A stretch of DNA of 49,417 nt from Actinomycetes bacterium. GTDB taxonomy: Bacteria; Actinomycetota; UBA4738; HRBIN12. The position numbers and the translations under genes were made by a program. How positions within the stretch are numbered: the stretch's first letter is position 1; each line of letters begins with the position of its first letter. This document shows positions 33,496 through 41,805 of this stretch, piece by piece. Under the pieces are notes generated by a model, which did no database searches, was not told where the DNA came from, and saw only the letters and a list, made by a program, of their open reading frames with translations. Location of the stretch: contig JAJNBA010000014.1 in NCBI GenBank assembly GCA_021155985.1, forward strand, positions 1 through 49,417, given 5' to 3'.

Positions 33496-33891
33496 GTGGC
33501 GGACCCTTTCATCGTCGTCGACTCATCGGAGATCCGTGAGGGGAAGCGCGAGGAGCTCGAGCGTGGCATCGCTGAGCTGGCCGCCTTCGTGGAGGCGAAC
33601 GAAACGAACCCGCTCTCGTACCAGGTCTTCTTCGGTGACGACGGTCGTGTCATGACGGTCCTCCAGGTCCATCCCGACTCAGCCTCGATGGAGCGTCACA
33701 TGGAGCTCGCCGGGCCGGTGTTCGCGAAGTTCGCGGACCTGGTGGTGCTGCGGACCATCGACATCTACGGCTCGCCGAGCGAGAAGGTGCTGGAGCAGCT
33801 CCGGCGGAAGGCGGAGCTCCTGGGCACCGCGACCGTCACCGTGCATGATCGCCGGGCCGGCTTCACCCGCTTCCGTTCTCAGACCCGTTGA
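33496..33891 (+). CDS. dimeric alpha/beta-barrel (ABM-like) protein
   Basis: The 131-aa protein resembles antibiotic-biosynthesis-monooxygenase-like or quinol-monooxygenase-like folds: a first strand (FIVVDSSEIREGKREELE), a helix, then PLSYQVFFGDDGRVMTVLQVHPD and SMERHMELAGPVFAKF. The match is to fold features, not to a specific enzyme, and no catalytic residue can be named. The GTG start follows TACGTT by 7 nt. It is transcribed away from the peptidase gene and toward a small minus-strand gene. Confidence 0.65.
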   Translation: MADPFIVVDSSEIREGKREELERGIAELAAFVEANETNPLSYQVFFGDDGRVMTVLQVHPDSASMERHMELAGPVFAKFADLVVLRTIDIYGSPSEKVLEQLRRKAELLGTATVTVHDRRAGFTRFRSQTR

Positions 33892-33967
33892 CTGAAGAAG
33901 AGCATCCAGCTCTCGCCACGCGCATCGGTCCTCTTAGGGAGAGAACGGATGCGGGAGGATCGAGGGC

Positions 33968-34111
33968 CTAGTTCCGCTCGCCGATCGTCTCGACGGCGCC
34001 CGACTGGCGGCGCCCGTCGTGCTTCAGCTTCTTCTCGGCCCGCTTCTCCTTGATGCCCTTCGCGGCCTTCTTCTTGACGTTCTTCGCGCCCTTGTCCTTG
34101 GCGTGCGCCAT
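33968..34111 (-). CDS. 47-aa lysine-rich protein
   Basis: The frame from the ATG at 34111 encodes MAHAKDKGAKNVKKKAAKG and continues basic and helical to ERN. A GGAGG ribosome site lies 8 nt before the ATG, and a TACGCT hexamer at 34143-34148 may be its -10. The composition (about 13 Lys in 47 residues) suggests nucleic-acid binding, but no family is recognised. It is divergent from ppdK. The ribosome site and codon pattern make it a probable gene. Confidence 0.6.
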   Translation of the reverse strand: MAHAKDKGAKNVKKKAAKGIKEKRAEKKLKHDGRRQSGAVETIGERN

Positions 34112-34182
34112 CCGTCGAACCTCCGTCGCGCGTGAGGACGCGAGCGTACACCGCCCGGAGGCCGTTCCGTAGACGCCATCCG

Positions 34183-34188
34183 TAGACT
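34183..34188 (+). promoter_or_regulatory. -10 hexamer TAGACT, ppdK
   Basis: TAGACT is followed by exactly 6 nt and the ppdK ATG at 34195, predicting a leaderless mRNA. Confidence 0.6.
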
Positions 34189-34194
34189 TCGGGC

Positions 34195-35295
34195 ATGACC
34201 AAGTACGTGTACGACTTCTCCGAGGGCAACAAGGACATGAAGGATCTCCTCGGGGGGAAGGGCGCCAACCTGGCCGAGATGACCACGATGGGGCTTCCGG
34301 TCCCCCCAGGATTCACGATCACCACGGAGGCCTGCCTGGTGTTCCTCGCACAGGGCGGAGCCCCGAGGGAGATGCTCGAGGAGGCCGGAGAGCACCTGGA
34401 TACCCTTCAGGAGGCGATGGGCCGCCCGCTCGGCGACCCCGACGACCCGCTCCTCGTCAGCGTGCGCAGCGGCGCCAAGTTCTCGATGCCGGGGATGATG
34501 GACACGGTCCTGAACCTCGGCCTGAACGACAGGTCGGTCGAGGGCCTCGCGAGACAGTCGAAGGGCGACGTGCGCTTCGCGCGAGACGCCTACCGCCGAT
34601 TCATCCAGATGTTCGGCAAGATCGTGATGGACGTGCCGGGGGACGCGTTCGAGGAGGCACTCGAGCGCGCGAAGGAGCGCAAGGGTGCCGGAACGCAGGA
34701 CACCGACCTCGACGCCGATGAGCTCACCGCGTTGATCGAGGAGTTCCGCGGGATCTACCGCACGCACACGGGCGAGGAGTTCCCGCAGGACCCGAAGGAG
34801 CAGCTGCGCATGGCGATCGCGGCCGTGTTCCAGTCCTGGAACGGCAAGCGAGCCATCGACTACCGGCGGCAGAACAAGATCTCCGACGACCTCGGCACGG
34901 CTGTGAACGTACAGGCGATGGTGTTCGGCAACCGCGGAGAGGACTCGGGGACGGGCGTGGCGTTCACGCGGGACCCGTCCAACGGCGAGAAGGTCCCGTA
35001 CGGCGACTACCTCCCGAACGCGCAGGGGGAGGACGTGGTGGCGGGGATCCGCAACACGCTGCCGCTCGTCCAGCTTGAGGAGCTCGATCCTGACTCGTAT
35101 CGAGGCCTCCGCGCGCACATGGACACGCTGGAGAACCACTACCGCGACATGTGCGACATCGAGTTCACGATCGAGAAGCGGAAGCTCTGGATCCTCCAGG
35201 TCCGCGTGGGCAAGCCTCACCCGGTGCCGCGATCGGAACGGTGGTGTTCACGGCCGACGAGGCCGAGCGGCTCGGGAAGCAGGGCGAGCGCGTGA
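34195..35295 (+). CDS. ppdK: pyruvate, phosphate dikinase, N-terminal fragment (frameshifted)
   Basis: Residues 1-340 match the ATP-grasp nucleotide-binding part of PPDK (VYDFSEGNKDMKDLLGGKG, GLPVPPGFTITTEAC, VSVRSGAKFSMPGMMDTVLN, GTGVAFTRDPSNGE). The match ends at Lys340 of LQVRVGK (base 35214). The remaining 26 residues to the stop at 35295 are out-of-frame reading of the next domain. PPDK interconverts pyruvate and phosphoenolpyruvate using ATP and phosphate. The next ppdK segment resumes in another frame from the same base, so this is one gene broken by a deletion. The promoter and start look intact. Confidence 0.88.
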   Translation: MTKYVYDFSEGNKDMKDLLGGKGANLAEMTTMGLPVPPGFTITTEACLVFLAQGGAPREMLEEAGEHLDTLQEAMGRPLGDPDDPLLVSVRSGAKFSMPGMMDTVLNLGLNDRSVEGLARQSKGDVRFARDAYRRFIQMFGKIVMDVPGDAFEEALERAKERKGAGTQDTDLDADELTALIEEFRGIYRTHTGEEFPQDPKEQLRMAIAAVFQSWNGKRAIDYRRQNKISDDLGTAVNVQAMVFGNRGEDSGTGVAFTRDPSNGEKVPYGDYLPNAQGEDVVAGIRNTLPLVQLEELDPDSYRGLRAHMDTLENHYRDMCDIEFTIEKRKLWILQVRVGKPHPVPRSERWCSRPTRPSGSGSRASA

Positions 35296-36716
35296 TCCTG
35301 GTGCGGCGCGAGACGACGCCCGACGACTACCACGGGATGATCGCGGCGCAGGGCATCCTCACGAGCGCCGGAGGGACGAACTCCCACGCGGCCGTGGTCG
35401 CCCGCGGCGAGGGTATCCCCGCGGTGTGCGGCGCGGACGCGATCAAGCTCTCGCCGGCCGACGGAACGTTCTCCGCGAACGGCATCTCCGTGAAGGAGGG
35501 CGACGTCATCACGATCGACGGCTTCACGGGCAACGTGTACGTGGGGGAGCTGCCGCTCGAGGAGTCGGTCCTCGAGAAGGCCCGGGCCGGAGAGGCCCAG
35601 GCCCGCGAGGAGAAGATCTGGAAGGCGTTCGAGGCCCTGATGGCGCACGCGGACGAGGTGCGGCGCCTGCGGGTGCGCGCCAACGCCGACACCCCCGACC
35701 AGGCGAAGAACGCGCGCGAACGCGGCGCGGAAGGGATCGGCTTGTGCCGCACCGAGCACATGTTCCTCGGCGAGGAGCGCGTCGGAGCGGTGCGGCAGAT
35801 GATCTTCGCCGACACCGAGGGCGAAGAGACGAAAGCGTACGACGCGCTGGCGCCGCTGCAGCGGGAGGACTTCGTCGGGATCTTCCGAGCGATGGATGGC
35901 CTGCCCGTGACGGTGCGGCTGCTCGATCCACCGTTGCACGAGTTCCTGCCGAACCAGGTGGACCTGGCGGTGGAGGTGGCGCTCGCGGAGTCGCGCGGCG
36001 AGGATGTCGAGGAGCGGAAGGCCGTGCTGCAGAAGGTGGACGAGCTGCACGAGGCGAATCCGATGTTGGGTCTGCGAGGGGTTCGGCTCGGGATCGTGAA
36101 GCCCGGCCTCTACGCGATGCAGGTGCGTGCGATCTTCGAGGCCGCGGGACAGCTGCGACGCGAGGGTGGCGATCCGCAGGTCGAGGTCATGATCCCGCTG
36201 GTCGCGACGGCGCCCGAGCTCCGGCAGATGCGTGACGAGCTGGAGCCGGTCGCGGCGGAAGCGCTCGGCGGGACGGAGCTCTCGCACCTCGAGTGGGGGA
36301 CGATGGTCGAGCTGCCGCGCGCGGCCGTGACCGCCGGCGAGATCGCGCAGACGGCGGAGTTCTTCTCGTTCGGGACCAACGATCTGACGCAGACCGCGTT
36401 CGGGTTCTCGCGCGACGACATCGGCAAGTTCGTGGGGATGTACGAGGAGCGCAAGCTCGTGCCCGCGAACCCGTTCGTCACGATCGACGTGGACGGGGTG
36501 GGCAGGCTGATGCGGATCGCGAGCGAGGAAGGCCGCGCCGCGAACCCCGAGCTCCATGTCGGGATCTGCGGCGAACACGGCGGCGACCCGTCGAGCGTGG
36601 TGTTCTGCCACGAGATCGGACTCGACTACGTGAGCTGCTCGCCGTTCCGGGTGGAGACGGCGCGTCTCGCCGCCGGCCAGGCGGCGGTGGGCGCGGCCGA
36701 GTCCGCCTCGAAGTAG
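35151..36716 (+). CDS. ppdK: pyruvate, phosphate dikinase, C-terminal fragment (frameshifted)
   Basis: Homologous sequence begins at base 35214 (ASPGAAIGTVVFTADEAE); the ATG at 35151 is only a frame opening inside the first fragment. The fragment carries the phosphohistidine domain (GGTNSHAAVVARGEG with the catalytic His) and the PEP/pyruvate-binding barrel (GIGLCRTEHMF, DPPLHEFLP, EFFSFGTNDLTQ, GICGEHGGDPSSV). Compared with known PPDKs, about 57 residues linking the two halves are missing and the frame is changed. Together the halves sum to about 840 residues, against the usual 870-900. Either an assembly gap or a true disruption would explain it. Confidence 0.88.
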   Translation: MRHRVHDREAEALDPPGPRGQASPGAAIGTVVFTADEAERLGKQGERVILVRRETTPDDYHGMIAAQGILTSAGGTNSHAAVVARGEGIPAVCGADAIKLSPADGTFSANGISVKEGDVITIDGFTGNVYVGELPLEESVLEKARAGEAQAREEKIWKAFEALMAHADEVRRLRVRANADTPDQAKNARERGAEGIGLCRTEHMFLGEERVGAVRQMIFADTEGEETKAYDALAPLQREDFVGIFRAMDGLPVTVRLLDPPLHEFLPNQVDLAVEVALAESRGEDVEERKAVLQKVDELHEANPMLGLRGVRLGIVKPGLYAMQVRAIFEAAGQLRREGGDPQVEVMIPLVATAPELRQMRDELEPVAAEALGGTELSHLEWGTMVELPRAAVTAGEIAQTAEFFSFGTNDLTQTAFGFSRDDIGKFVGMYEERKLVPANPFVTIDVDGVGRLMRIASEEGRAANPELHVGICGEHGGDPSSVVFCHEIGLDYVSCSPFRVETARLAAGQAAVGAAESASK

Positions 36717-36718
36717 GG

Positions 36719-37234
36719 ATGCCGCTCTTCGAGGCGGCGATGCTGGCGCAGTTCGTGATCCATGCCCGCGGCCGGCAGGCCGTCGGGAGCAGCCTCGCGA
36801 ACGAGATGGCGGAGCTCCGCGAGGACCAGCTCGCCGGCGACACGAAGAAGCGGGCGCGGACGAAGTGGCTGCACGCGAACGGCGCGGAGGCATCGTTCCC
36901 GTGCGGCGTCGTCCACGTCGAGGACGAGGCCGTCCCGGTGCTCGTGGCGATCGTGCCCGACGGGATCGCGTTCCTCGCCGAGACGCCCCAGGGGGCGTCC
37001 GTCTACGACGTCTTGGAGATGGGTCGGATCCCACGATCAGACCTCACCGAGGTCGACGTCGTGGATGTGGCGGGCCGGCATATGCCGGAGCCGCTCCGCG
37101 AGTCGTTCGAGCCCGACGTCGACGTCTGGATCGTGCTCCGGTGGACGCGAGACGGCCAGGAGCACGAGGACCGATTCGCGTTAGTGGACGGCGTGGCGGG
37201 CCACGCGGCGGCTCCGGGAGGCGCGGACGGCTAG
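36719..37234 (+). CDS. uncharacterised 171-aa protein
   Basis: The ATG at 36719 lies 2 bases after the ppdK stop, so the gene is probably in the same operon. The product is soluble and acidic, with a helical N-terminal third (ANEMAELREDQLAGDTKKR) and a predicted beta-rich remainder (FPCGVVHVEDEAVPVLVAIV, VDVWIVLRWTRDGQEHEDRF). No signal peptide, membrane segment or catalytic motif is visible. The family is not recognised. Confidence 0.65.
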   Translation: MPLFEAAMLAQFVIHARGRQAVGSSLANEMAELREDQLAGDTKKRARTKWLHANGAEASFPCGVVHVEDEAVPVLVAIVPDGIAFLAETPQGASVYDVLEMGRIPRSDLTEVDVVDVAGRHMPEPLRESFEPDVDVWIVLRWTRDGQEHEDRFALVDGVAGHAAAPGGADG

Positions 37235-37308
37235 CTCGGGGCAGACCCAGACGAGCTGTCCGGGATCGGAGCGCGACGGAACCCGCCTACTCCGGGAAGA
37301 TACGCGCC

Positions 37309-39270
37309 ATGTCGCCGAACGCACCCACAGACGTACCCACCCCTGAGCTCCTCCTCGACGTCCGTACGCCCGCGGAGCTCGCCTTCTCACCAGACGAGAC
37401 CCGGCTCGCCTTCGCGCTCCACGCCACCGTCGCCGACGAGGGCTCGTTCCCGCCGAGCGACCTCTACTTGATCGACACCGACGGGCACCACCCGCCCGTC
37501 CAACTCACCTCAGGCCCGTGGAGCGACCGCACGCCCGCCTGGTCGCCGGATGGATCGCAGCTCGCGTTCCTCTCCGACCGGATCACCCCGGGCCATCAGC
37601 TCCCGTACACGATGGCGACGATCGGCACCGACGGAGCCGCCGTGGCCCCCCGCCTCGCCGCCACCCTCACGGGCTCCGCCGAGTCGATCGCCTGGGCGAG
37701 CGACGGCGGTCGCCTCCTCGTCCTCGCGGCCGATCCCGGCTCCTACGGCCTGGACTGGAGCGCCCGCGCGGTCATCGGCGCCACTCCACTTCCCGACCCG
37801 ACCACGAGACGGCCCGGCGACGCGCGCCGCCGCCTGTTCCTCGTCGATCTCGCGACCAGCCGCGCCGAGGAGGTCGGCCCGGAGGATCGCAGCGTGTGGG
37901 AGTTCGACTGGGACGGCGACGACACCGTCGTCGGGCTCGTCTCGGAGGACCACTCCGGCTCCGGCTGGTACCAGTCGGTCGTGGCCCGCCTGAACCTCGA
38001 CACCCGGACGGCGGAGACCCTGTACGAGCCCACCTGGCAGACGGGGAGCCTGTCGCTCTCGCTGGACGCCACCCGCGCGATCGTCGTCGAGGGCTACGCG
38101 AGCGACCACGGTCTGCTCGCAGGCAGCGTCGTCGTGACCGATCTCATCGCCCGCACCACCACCGACCCGTGGCCCGACCTGCAGGCCGTCGGACTCGCCT
38201 CATGGTGCGACGAGGATTCCCTCTGGTACGGACGCACGGACGGGACCGGGACCGCGTGCGGTCGACTCCACCTCGACGGCCGACACACGGAGCCGTGGCG
38301 CGACGATGCCTTCATCGGCGACGCCGTGACGACGCCCGCCTGCGCGGTCTCGGCCGACGGCACCCACGTCTGGACCACGCACCAGGCGCACGCCCTCCCA
38401 CCCGAGCTCGCTCGGTTCGATCACACCAGGGCGACCTGGGAGCGGCTCACGGCCTTCAACGACCACATCGTCGAGGGCCGCATCTTCCCGGACTCACGCA
38501 CGATCTCCTGGACCGGGGAGGACGGCACGGAGATCGAAGGGATCCTGATGACCCCCCGCGGCCCCACCGGGCCGCTCCCCACGATCGTGTGCGTGCACGG
38601 CGGGCCGACATGGAACTGGGGCGCCTACTTCTCCGACTCCGAGCCGAACGCGGTGCTGCTCGCGTCCGCCGGTTACGCGTGCCTGCTCCCGAACCCGCGA
38701 GGGAGCATCGGGCGCGGCCACGCGTTCGCACAGGACGTGATCGGCGACGGGGGCGGCATCGACTTCCGGGACATCATGGCCGGCGTCGACCACTGCATCG
38801 CCGAGGGCATCACGGACCCCGACCGGCTCGGGATCGCGGGTCTGTCGTACGGCGGGTACATGGCGGGGTGGGCCGTCGGCCAGACGGATCGGTTCCGCGC
38901 GGCCGTCGCGATGTCCGTGGTCTCGAACTACCTCTCGTTCCATCTGACCTCGGAGGTGTGGTGGTACGACCAGGCGATCCTGCGAGGGGAGTGGTACGAC
39001 CCGGACAGCCAGTACCTGGAGCGCTCACCCGTCACGTACGCGCACCGATCCTCCACGCCGACGCTGATCCTCCAGGGGGCGGAGGATCGCTGCACGCCTG
39101 TCGGGCAGGCCGAGGAGCTGTTCCACGCGCTCGCGTCCTCCGGCTCCGAGGTGGAGCTCGTGGTCTATCCGCGCGAGGGGCACGTGCCGATGGAGCGGGC
39201 CCACGCGCTCGACGCGATCGTCCGGACGCAGGCCTGGTTCGACGAGCACCTCGTCTCCGCCCGCACATAG
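37309..39270 (+). CDS. S9-family prolyl oligopeptidase-like serine peptidase
   Basis: The 653-aa protein has an N-terminal propeller (residues about 10-400, with PAWSPDGSQLAFLSDR) and a C-terminal alpha/beta-hydrolase domain. The catalytic triad can be placed: Ser513 in GLSYGGYMAG, Asp593 in LQGAEDRC and His625 in YPREGHVP. HGGPTWNWG forms the oxyanion region. This fits acylaminoacyl-peptidase or dipeptidyl-peptidase-like S9 enzymes that cleave short peptides. There is no signal peptide, so it is probably cytoplasmic. No clear -10 or ribosome site precedes the ATG. Confidence 0.93.
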   Translation: MSPNAPTDVPTPELLLDVRTPAELAFSPDETRLAFALHATVADEGSFPPSDLYLIDTDGHHPPVQLTSGPWSDRTPAWSPDGSQLAFLSDRITPGHQLPYTMATIGTDGAAVAPRLAATLTGSAESIAWASDGGRLLVLAADPGSYGLDWSARAVIGATPLPDPTTRRPGDARRRLFLVDLATSRAEEVGPEDRSVWEFDWDGDDTVVGLVSEDHSGSGWYQSVVARLNLDTRTAETLYEPTWQTGSLSLSLDATRAIVVEGYASDHGLLAGSVVVTDLIARTTTDPWPDLQAVGLASWCDEDSLWYGRTDGTGTACGRLHLDGRHTEPWRDDAFIGDAVTTPACAVSADGTHVWTTHQAHALPPELARFDHTRATWERLTAFNDHIVEGRIFPDSRTISWTGEDGTEIEGILMTPRGPTGPLPTIVCVHGGPTWNWGAYFSDSEPNAVLLASAGYACLLPNPRGSIGRGHAFAQDVIGDGGGIDFRDIMAGVDHCIAEGITDPDRLGIAGLSYGGYMAGWAVGQTDRFRAAVAMSVVSNYLSFHLTSEVWWYDQAILRGEWYDPDSQYLERSPVTYAHRSSTPTLILQGAEDRCTPVGQAEELFHALASSGSEVELVVYPREGHVPMERAHALDAIVRTQAWFDEHLVSART

Positions 39271-39362
39271 CCGGCGACACGCCGAGAGGTCGAGCCCACG
39301 CACGAAGACATCGACACGCTCTCGTCGTGAGGTCCGTCACGGTATCGCCCTCGGGCATGGGA

Positions 39363-39368
39363 TAGCGT
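39363..39368 (+). promoter_or_regulatory. -10 hexamer TAGCGT, exported-protein cluster
   Basis: TAGCGT lies about 45 nt before the GTG of the M15 peptidase gene. The transcript would have a pyrimidine-rich leader and the ribosome site AAGGAGGGG at a normal distance. Confidence 0.4.
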
Positions 39369-39413
39369 CGCGCGTCCTCCCTCCTCCCCCGGGAAGGAGA
39401 AGGAGGGGATGTC

Positions 39414-40031
39414 GTGACACGCTCCCTCGGCAGAGCTCGAGCTGTATCGGTCACGCTGATCGTGGTCCTCGCGATCACGGTGTTCGCTGCGTCGTCTGCG
39501 CTCGCGGGCCATCTCTCGGATTGGACACACGACCACTCGGATGCAGGAGTCCCGCCGCGTCCGAGCGGTCTCGCGGGCCTCAACGACGTCTTCGGTCCGC
39601 GATGTAGCGACAAGGCCAACAATGCCCGGTCATGGTGGCCGCACGCGGACACGGATCCGTTCGGGGCCGGGAAGTACGTCTTCTACCACACGTACCTCGC
39701 GCGGAACATCGGCTTCAACGTCCGCAACCACCTCAACGCCGCGCATCGCGACGGGGCACTGTACCCGGGGATCGGCGGGTACAACTGCCGATTGATCGCG
39801 GGATCGACGTCCTGGTCGGTGCACTCGTGGGGAGCGGCGATCGACACGAACTGGCAGCGGAACCCACGGTTCCAGACGCATTGGAACGGCAAGGGCATCG
39901 ACGGCACCAACTACGGCACGTACATCCCCGACGTCTGGCGTGGTGGCTTCCCCGGCCATCGCTTCTTCTGGGGTCTCAATTGGGACTCGGCGCCGGATCC
40001 CATGCACTTCCAATACGTCACTGACTACTGA
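39414..40031 (+). CDS. exported M15-type D-Ala-D-Ala carboxypeptidase-like protein
   Basis: The 205-aa protein has a signal peptide (about 1-32, ending SSALAG) and the M15 zinc-peptidase motifs SVHSWGAAID (zinc His and Asp) and DPMHFQY (third ligand region). M15 enzymes trim peptidoglycan stem peptides or act as endolysin-like peptidases. The GTG at 39414 has AAGGAGGGG 5-6 nt upstream. It is followed 11 bases later by a secreted propeller gene, making an operon of exported proteins. Confidence 0.85.
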   Translation: MTRSLGRARAVSVTLIVVLAITVFAASSALAGHLSDWTHDHSDAGVPPRPSGLAGLNDVFGPRCSDKANNARSWWPHADTDPFGAGKYVFYHTYLARNIGFNVRNHLNAAHRDGALYPGIGGYNCRLIAGSTSWSVHSWGAAIDTNWQRNPRFQTHWNGKGIDGTNYGTYIPDVWRGGFPGHRFFWGLNWDSAPDPMHFQYVTDY

Positions 40032-40042
40032 GGGAGGTCGAC

Positions 40043-41380
40043 ATGATGCGGAGACTCGTGATCGCCGTGGTCCTCATGGCGTCGACGACGGCCGGTGTGC
40101 TCACCGCGGGGGCAGGCCGTGCGCCTGTGGACGCACCCGAGGTGGCCGATCCGGAAGGATGCCCGAGCCTGTTGGGATTCCCTCGACGACGGCCGGGGCT
40201 CGTTTCGGGCCGAGGGGTCTGGGCGGTGGCTGGTGGGGAGCTCGTGTCCGTCGGTACCGGGCGCGTGGTGTCCCGTGAGGTGTTCGCCTCGGAGGGGGCG
40301 CCGCAGGCTCTGGCGGAGTCGTTCGAGCGAAGCGCCATCAAACACGTCGCCGTCCGGAGGGGCATCGGCACCGCCTTCGTCATCGACCGGGCGGGCGACG
40401 ACGACCTCGTCGCGGTGACGAGCGAGGGCGTGGAGGTCATGCCCCAGACGTCGGAGGTATCACATCCCACCTGGTCGGCTGGCGGCCGGCTCGCCTGGTC
40501 GACAGGGTCGGCCATCGTGGTCCGCGACCTGGTGACGGGGGAGATGGGCGAACTCTCGGCGCCGGTCCGGGGGGCGACGGTGTTCTCGCCGGTGTTCCTG
40601 TCGGATCGACGGATCGCGGCGGTGGTGTCGGCGCCGCCCGACGATCGAGTGCCTGAGGGAGAGCGGCTGGGTGAGCTGTGGGCGACGAACGTCTCCGGAA
40701 GGGGATGGCATCGGCTCACCCATTTCGAAGCCGGAGCCGATCGATGGGTCACGATCCGCACTCCGACCGCCCACGCGGGCGTCGTCGATTTCGTGCGGGT
40801 CAGTGCGCGAGCGTCGTCGACCGAGGCACCTAGGTTCGAGCTCTGGCGCTACGAGGACGGCGATGCGTCACGCGTGCGACGGCTCGACGGCGAGCGGTAT
40901 CTCGCGGGTCGGCTCCACGGGCAGGTCGTCTGGAACCGCCCCGATCCGGTCCACGGTCGACATCTCCTCCAGGTCGAGGGGGCACTCGGCATGCGGACGA
41001 TCGGGTGCGGCGCCGTGATGGTCGACCCGATCGATGTGGCAGACCCCGACCGGCGAGCCGGTGGTTCGTACGAGCCGCTCCGCGGCGAGCACGCCGCAGC
41101 CAGCGAAGCGACGGATGTGAGCGATGACGAGGTCGCGGTGATCGTCGGTGACTTCCCGACGGCGGTCGAAGCTGAGGCCGTGGCGAGGCTGATCAGGCGT
41201 GCCTACCCGGGGTCCATCGTCGATGTGGTCGATAGCGAGGATGCGCCTCTCGCGATCCGCCCCGGCGTCTTCGGGGCGTTGCTGCATCTTCCCGACGACG
41301 CCGATGCGAGTGCCGCGATCGCCCAGTTCCGCGCCACGCTTCCGGCGTACTCTTCGAACAGCTGGATCGTGACGCCGTGA
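40043..41380 (+). CDS. exported beta-propeller protein with SPOR-like C-terminus
   Basis: The 445-aa protein has a signal peptide (about 1-23), a propeller-like middle (about 55-330: repeated short beta segments such as PTWSAGGRLAWSTGSAIVVRD) and a C-terminal 70 residues (VAVIVGDFPTAVEAEAVARL) that resemble a SPOR-like or ferredoxin-like fold. Function is unknown; peptidoglycan or carbohydrate binding would fit the neighbours. GGGAGG precedes the ATG. The next lipoprotein gene overlaps its stop (GTGA). Confidence 0.65.
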   Translation: MMRRLVIAVVLMASTTAGVLTAGAGRAPVDAPEVADPEGCPSLLGFPRRRPGLVSGRGVWAVAGGELVSVGTGRVVSREVFASEGAPQALAESFERSAIKHVAVRRGIGTAFVIDRAGDDDLVAVTSEGVEVMPQTSEVSHPTWSAGGRLAWSTGSAIVVRDLVTGEMGELSAPVRGATVFSPVFLSDRRIAAVVSAPPDDRVPEGERLGELWATNVSGRGWHRLTHFEAGADRWVTIRTPTAHAGVVDFVRVSARASSTEAPRFELWRYEDGDASRVRRLDGERYLAGRLHGQVVWNRPDPVHGRHLLQVEGALGMRTIGCGAVMVDPIDVADPDRRAGGSYEPLRGEHAAASEATDVSDDEVAVIVGDFPTAVEAEAVARLIRRAYPGSIVDVVDSEDAPLAIRPGVFGALLHLPDDADASAAIAQFRATLPAYSSNSWIVTP

Positions 41381-41796
41381 GAGGGCAGGAGATGCGGGCG
41401 ACGCTGATCGCGGTGGGATTCGCGCTCATGGTGACTCCGGCTGGGTGCGCCGACGATCCGGAAGGAGCGGGGAAGTCGACGACGCCGACCGCGACGGCGT
41501 CCGTCTCCTCGCAGTCCGCATCCCCCTCCGCCGACAGAGAGAGGTGGATCGCGGTCATCGACGTGGCAGCCGATCCCAACGACCTCGATGCCCTGACCCA
41601 ACGGCTGCTTGAGCCATTGGGGACCGCCCTCGTGGTCGCTCCGGTCGACTGCTTCGAGGGTCTGCCGGACGCAGCGAGCGACGGCTATGTCATCGGCGCC
41701 GTGGGCGATGCCCGATCGGAGGTGGAACGGCGGGTCGTCGACGCGGGGGAGACGGCGGCGTTCACGGCGCGCGTGACGATCCTCTGCACGGACTAG
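41377..41796 (+). CDS. small lipoprotein
   Basis: The 139-aa product has a lipoprotein signal with a Cys in TPAGC, a Ser/Thr-rich linker (about 30-52) and a compact C-terminal domain (about 54-139: RERWIAVIDVAADPNDLDAL). That domain is similar in layout to the end of the preceding protein, so the two may be related, though this is only impression-level. The GTG overlaps the previous stop; an ATG at 41392 is an alternative start. Function is unknown. Confidence 0.65.
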   Translation: MRGQEMRATLIAVGFALMVTPAGCADDPEGAGKSTTPTATASVSSQSASPSADRERWIAVIDVAADPNDLDALTQRLLEPLGTALVVAPVDCFEGLPDAASDGYVIGAVGDARSEVERRVVDAGETAAFTARVTILCTD

Positions 41797-41799
41797 CCT
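41794..41799 (+). promoter_or_regulatory. -10 hexamer TAGCCT, YdcF gene
   Basis: TAGCCT overlaps the stop of the lipoprotein gene and lies exactly 6 nt before the ATG at 41806, consistent with a leaderless mRNA. Confidence 0.5.
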
Positions 41800-41805
41800 T
41801 CGAGG

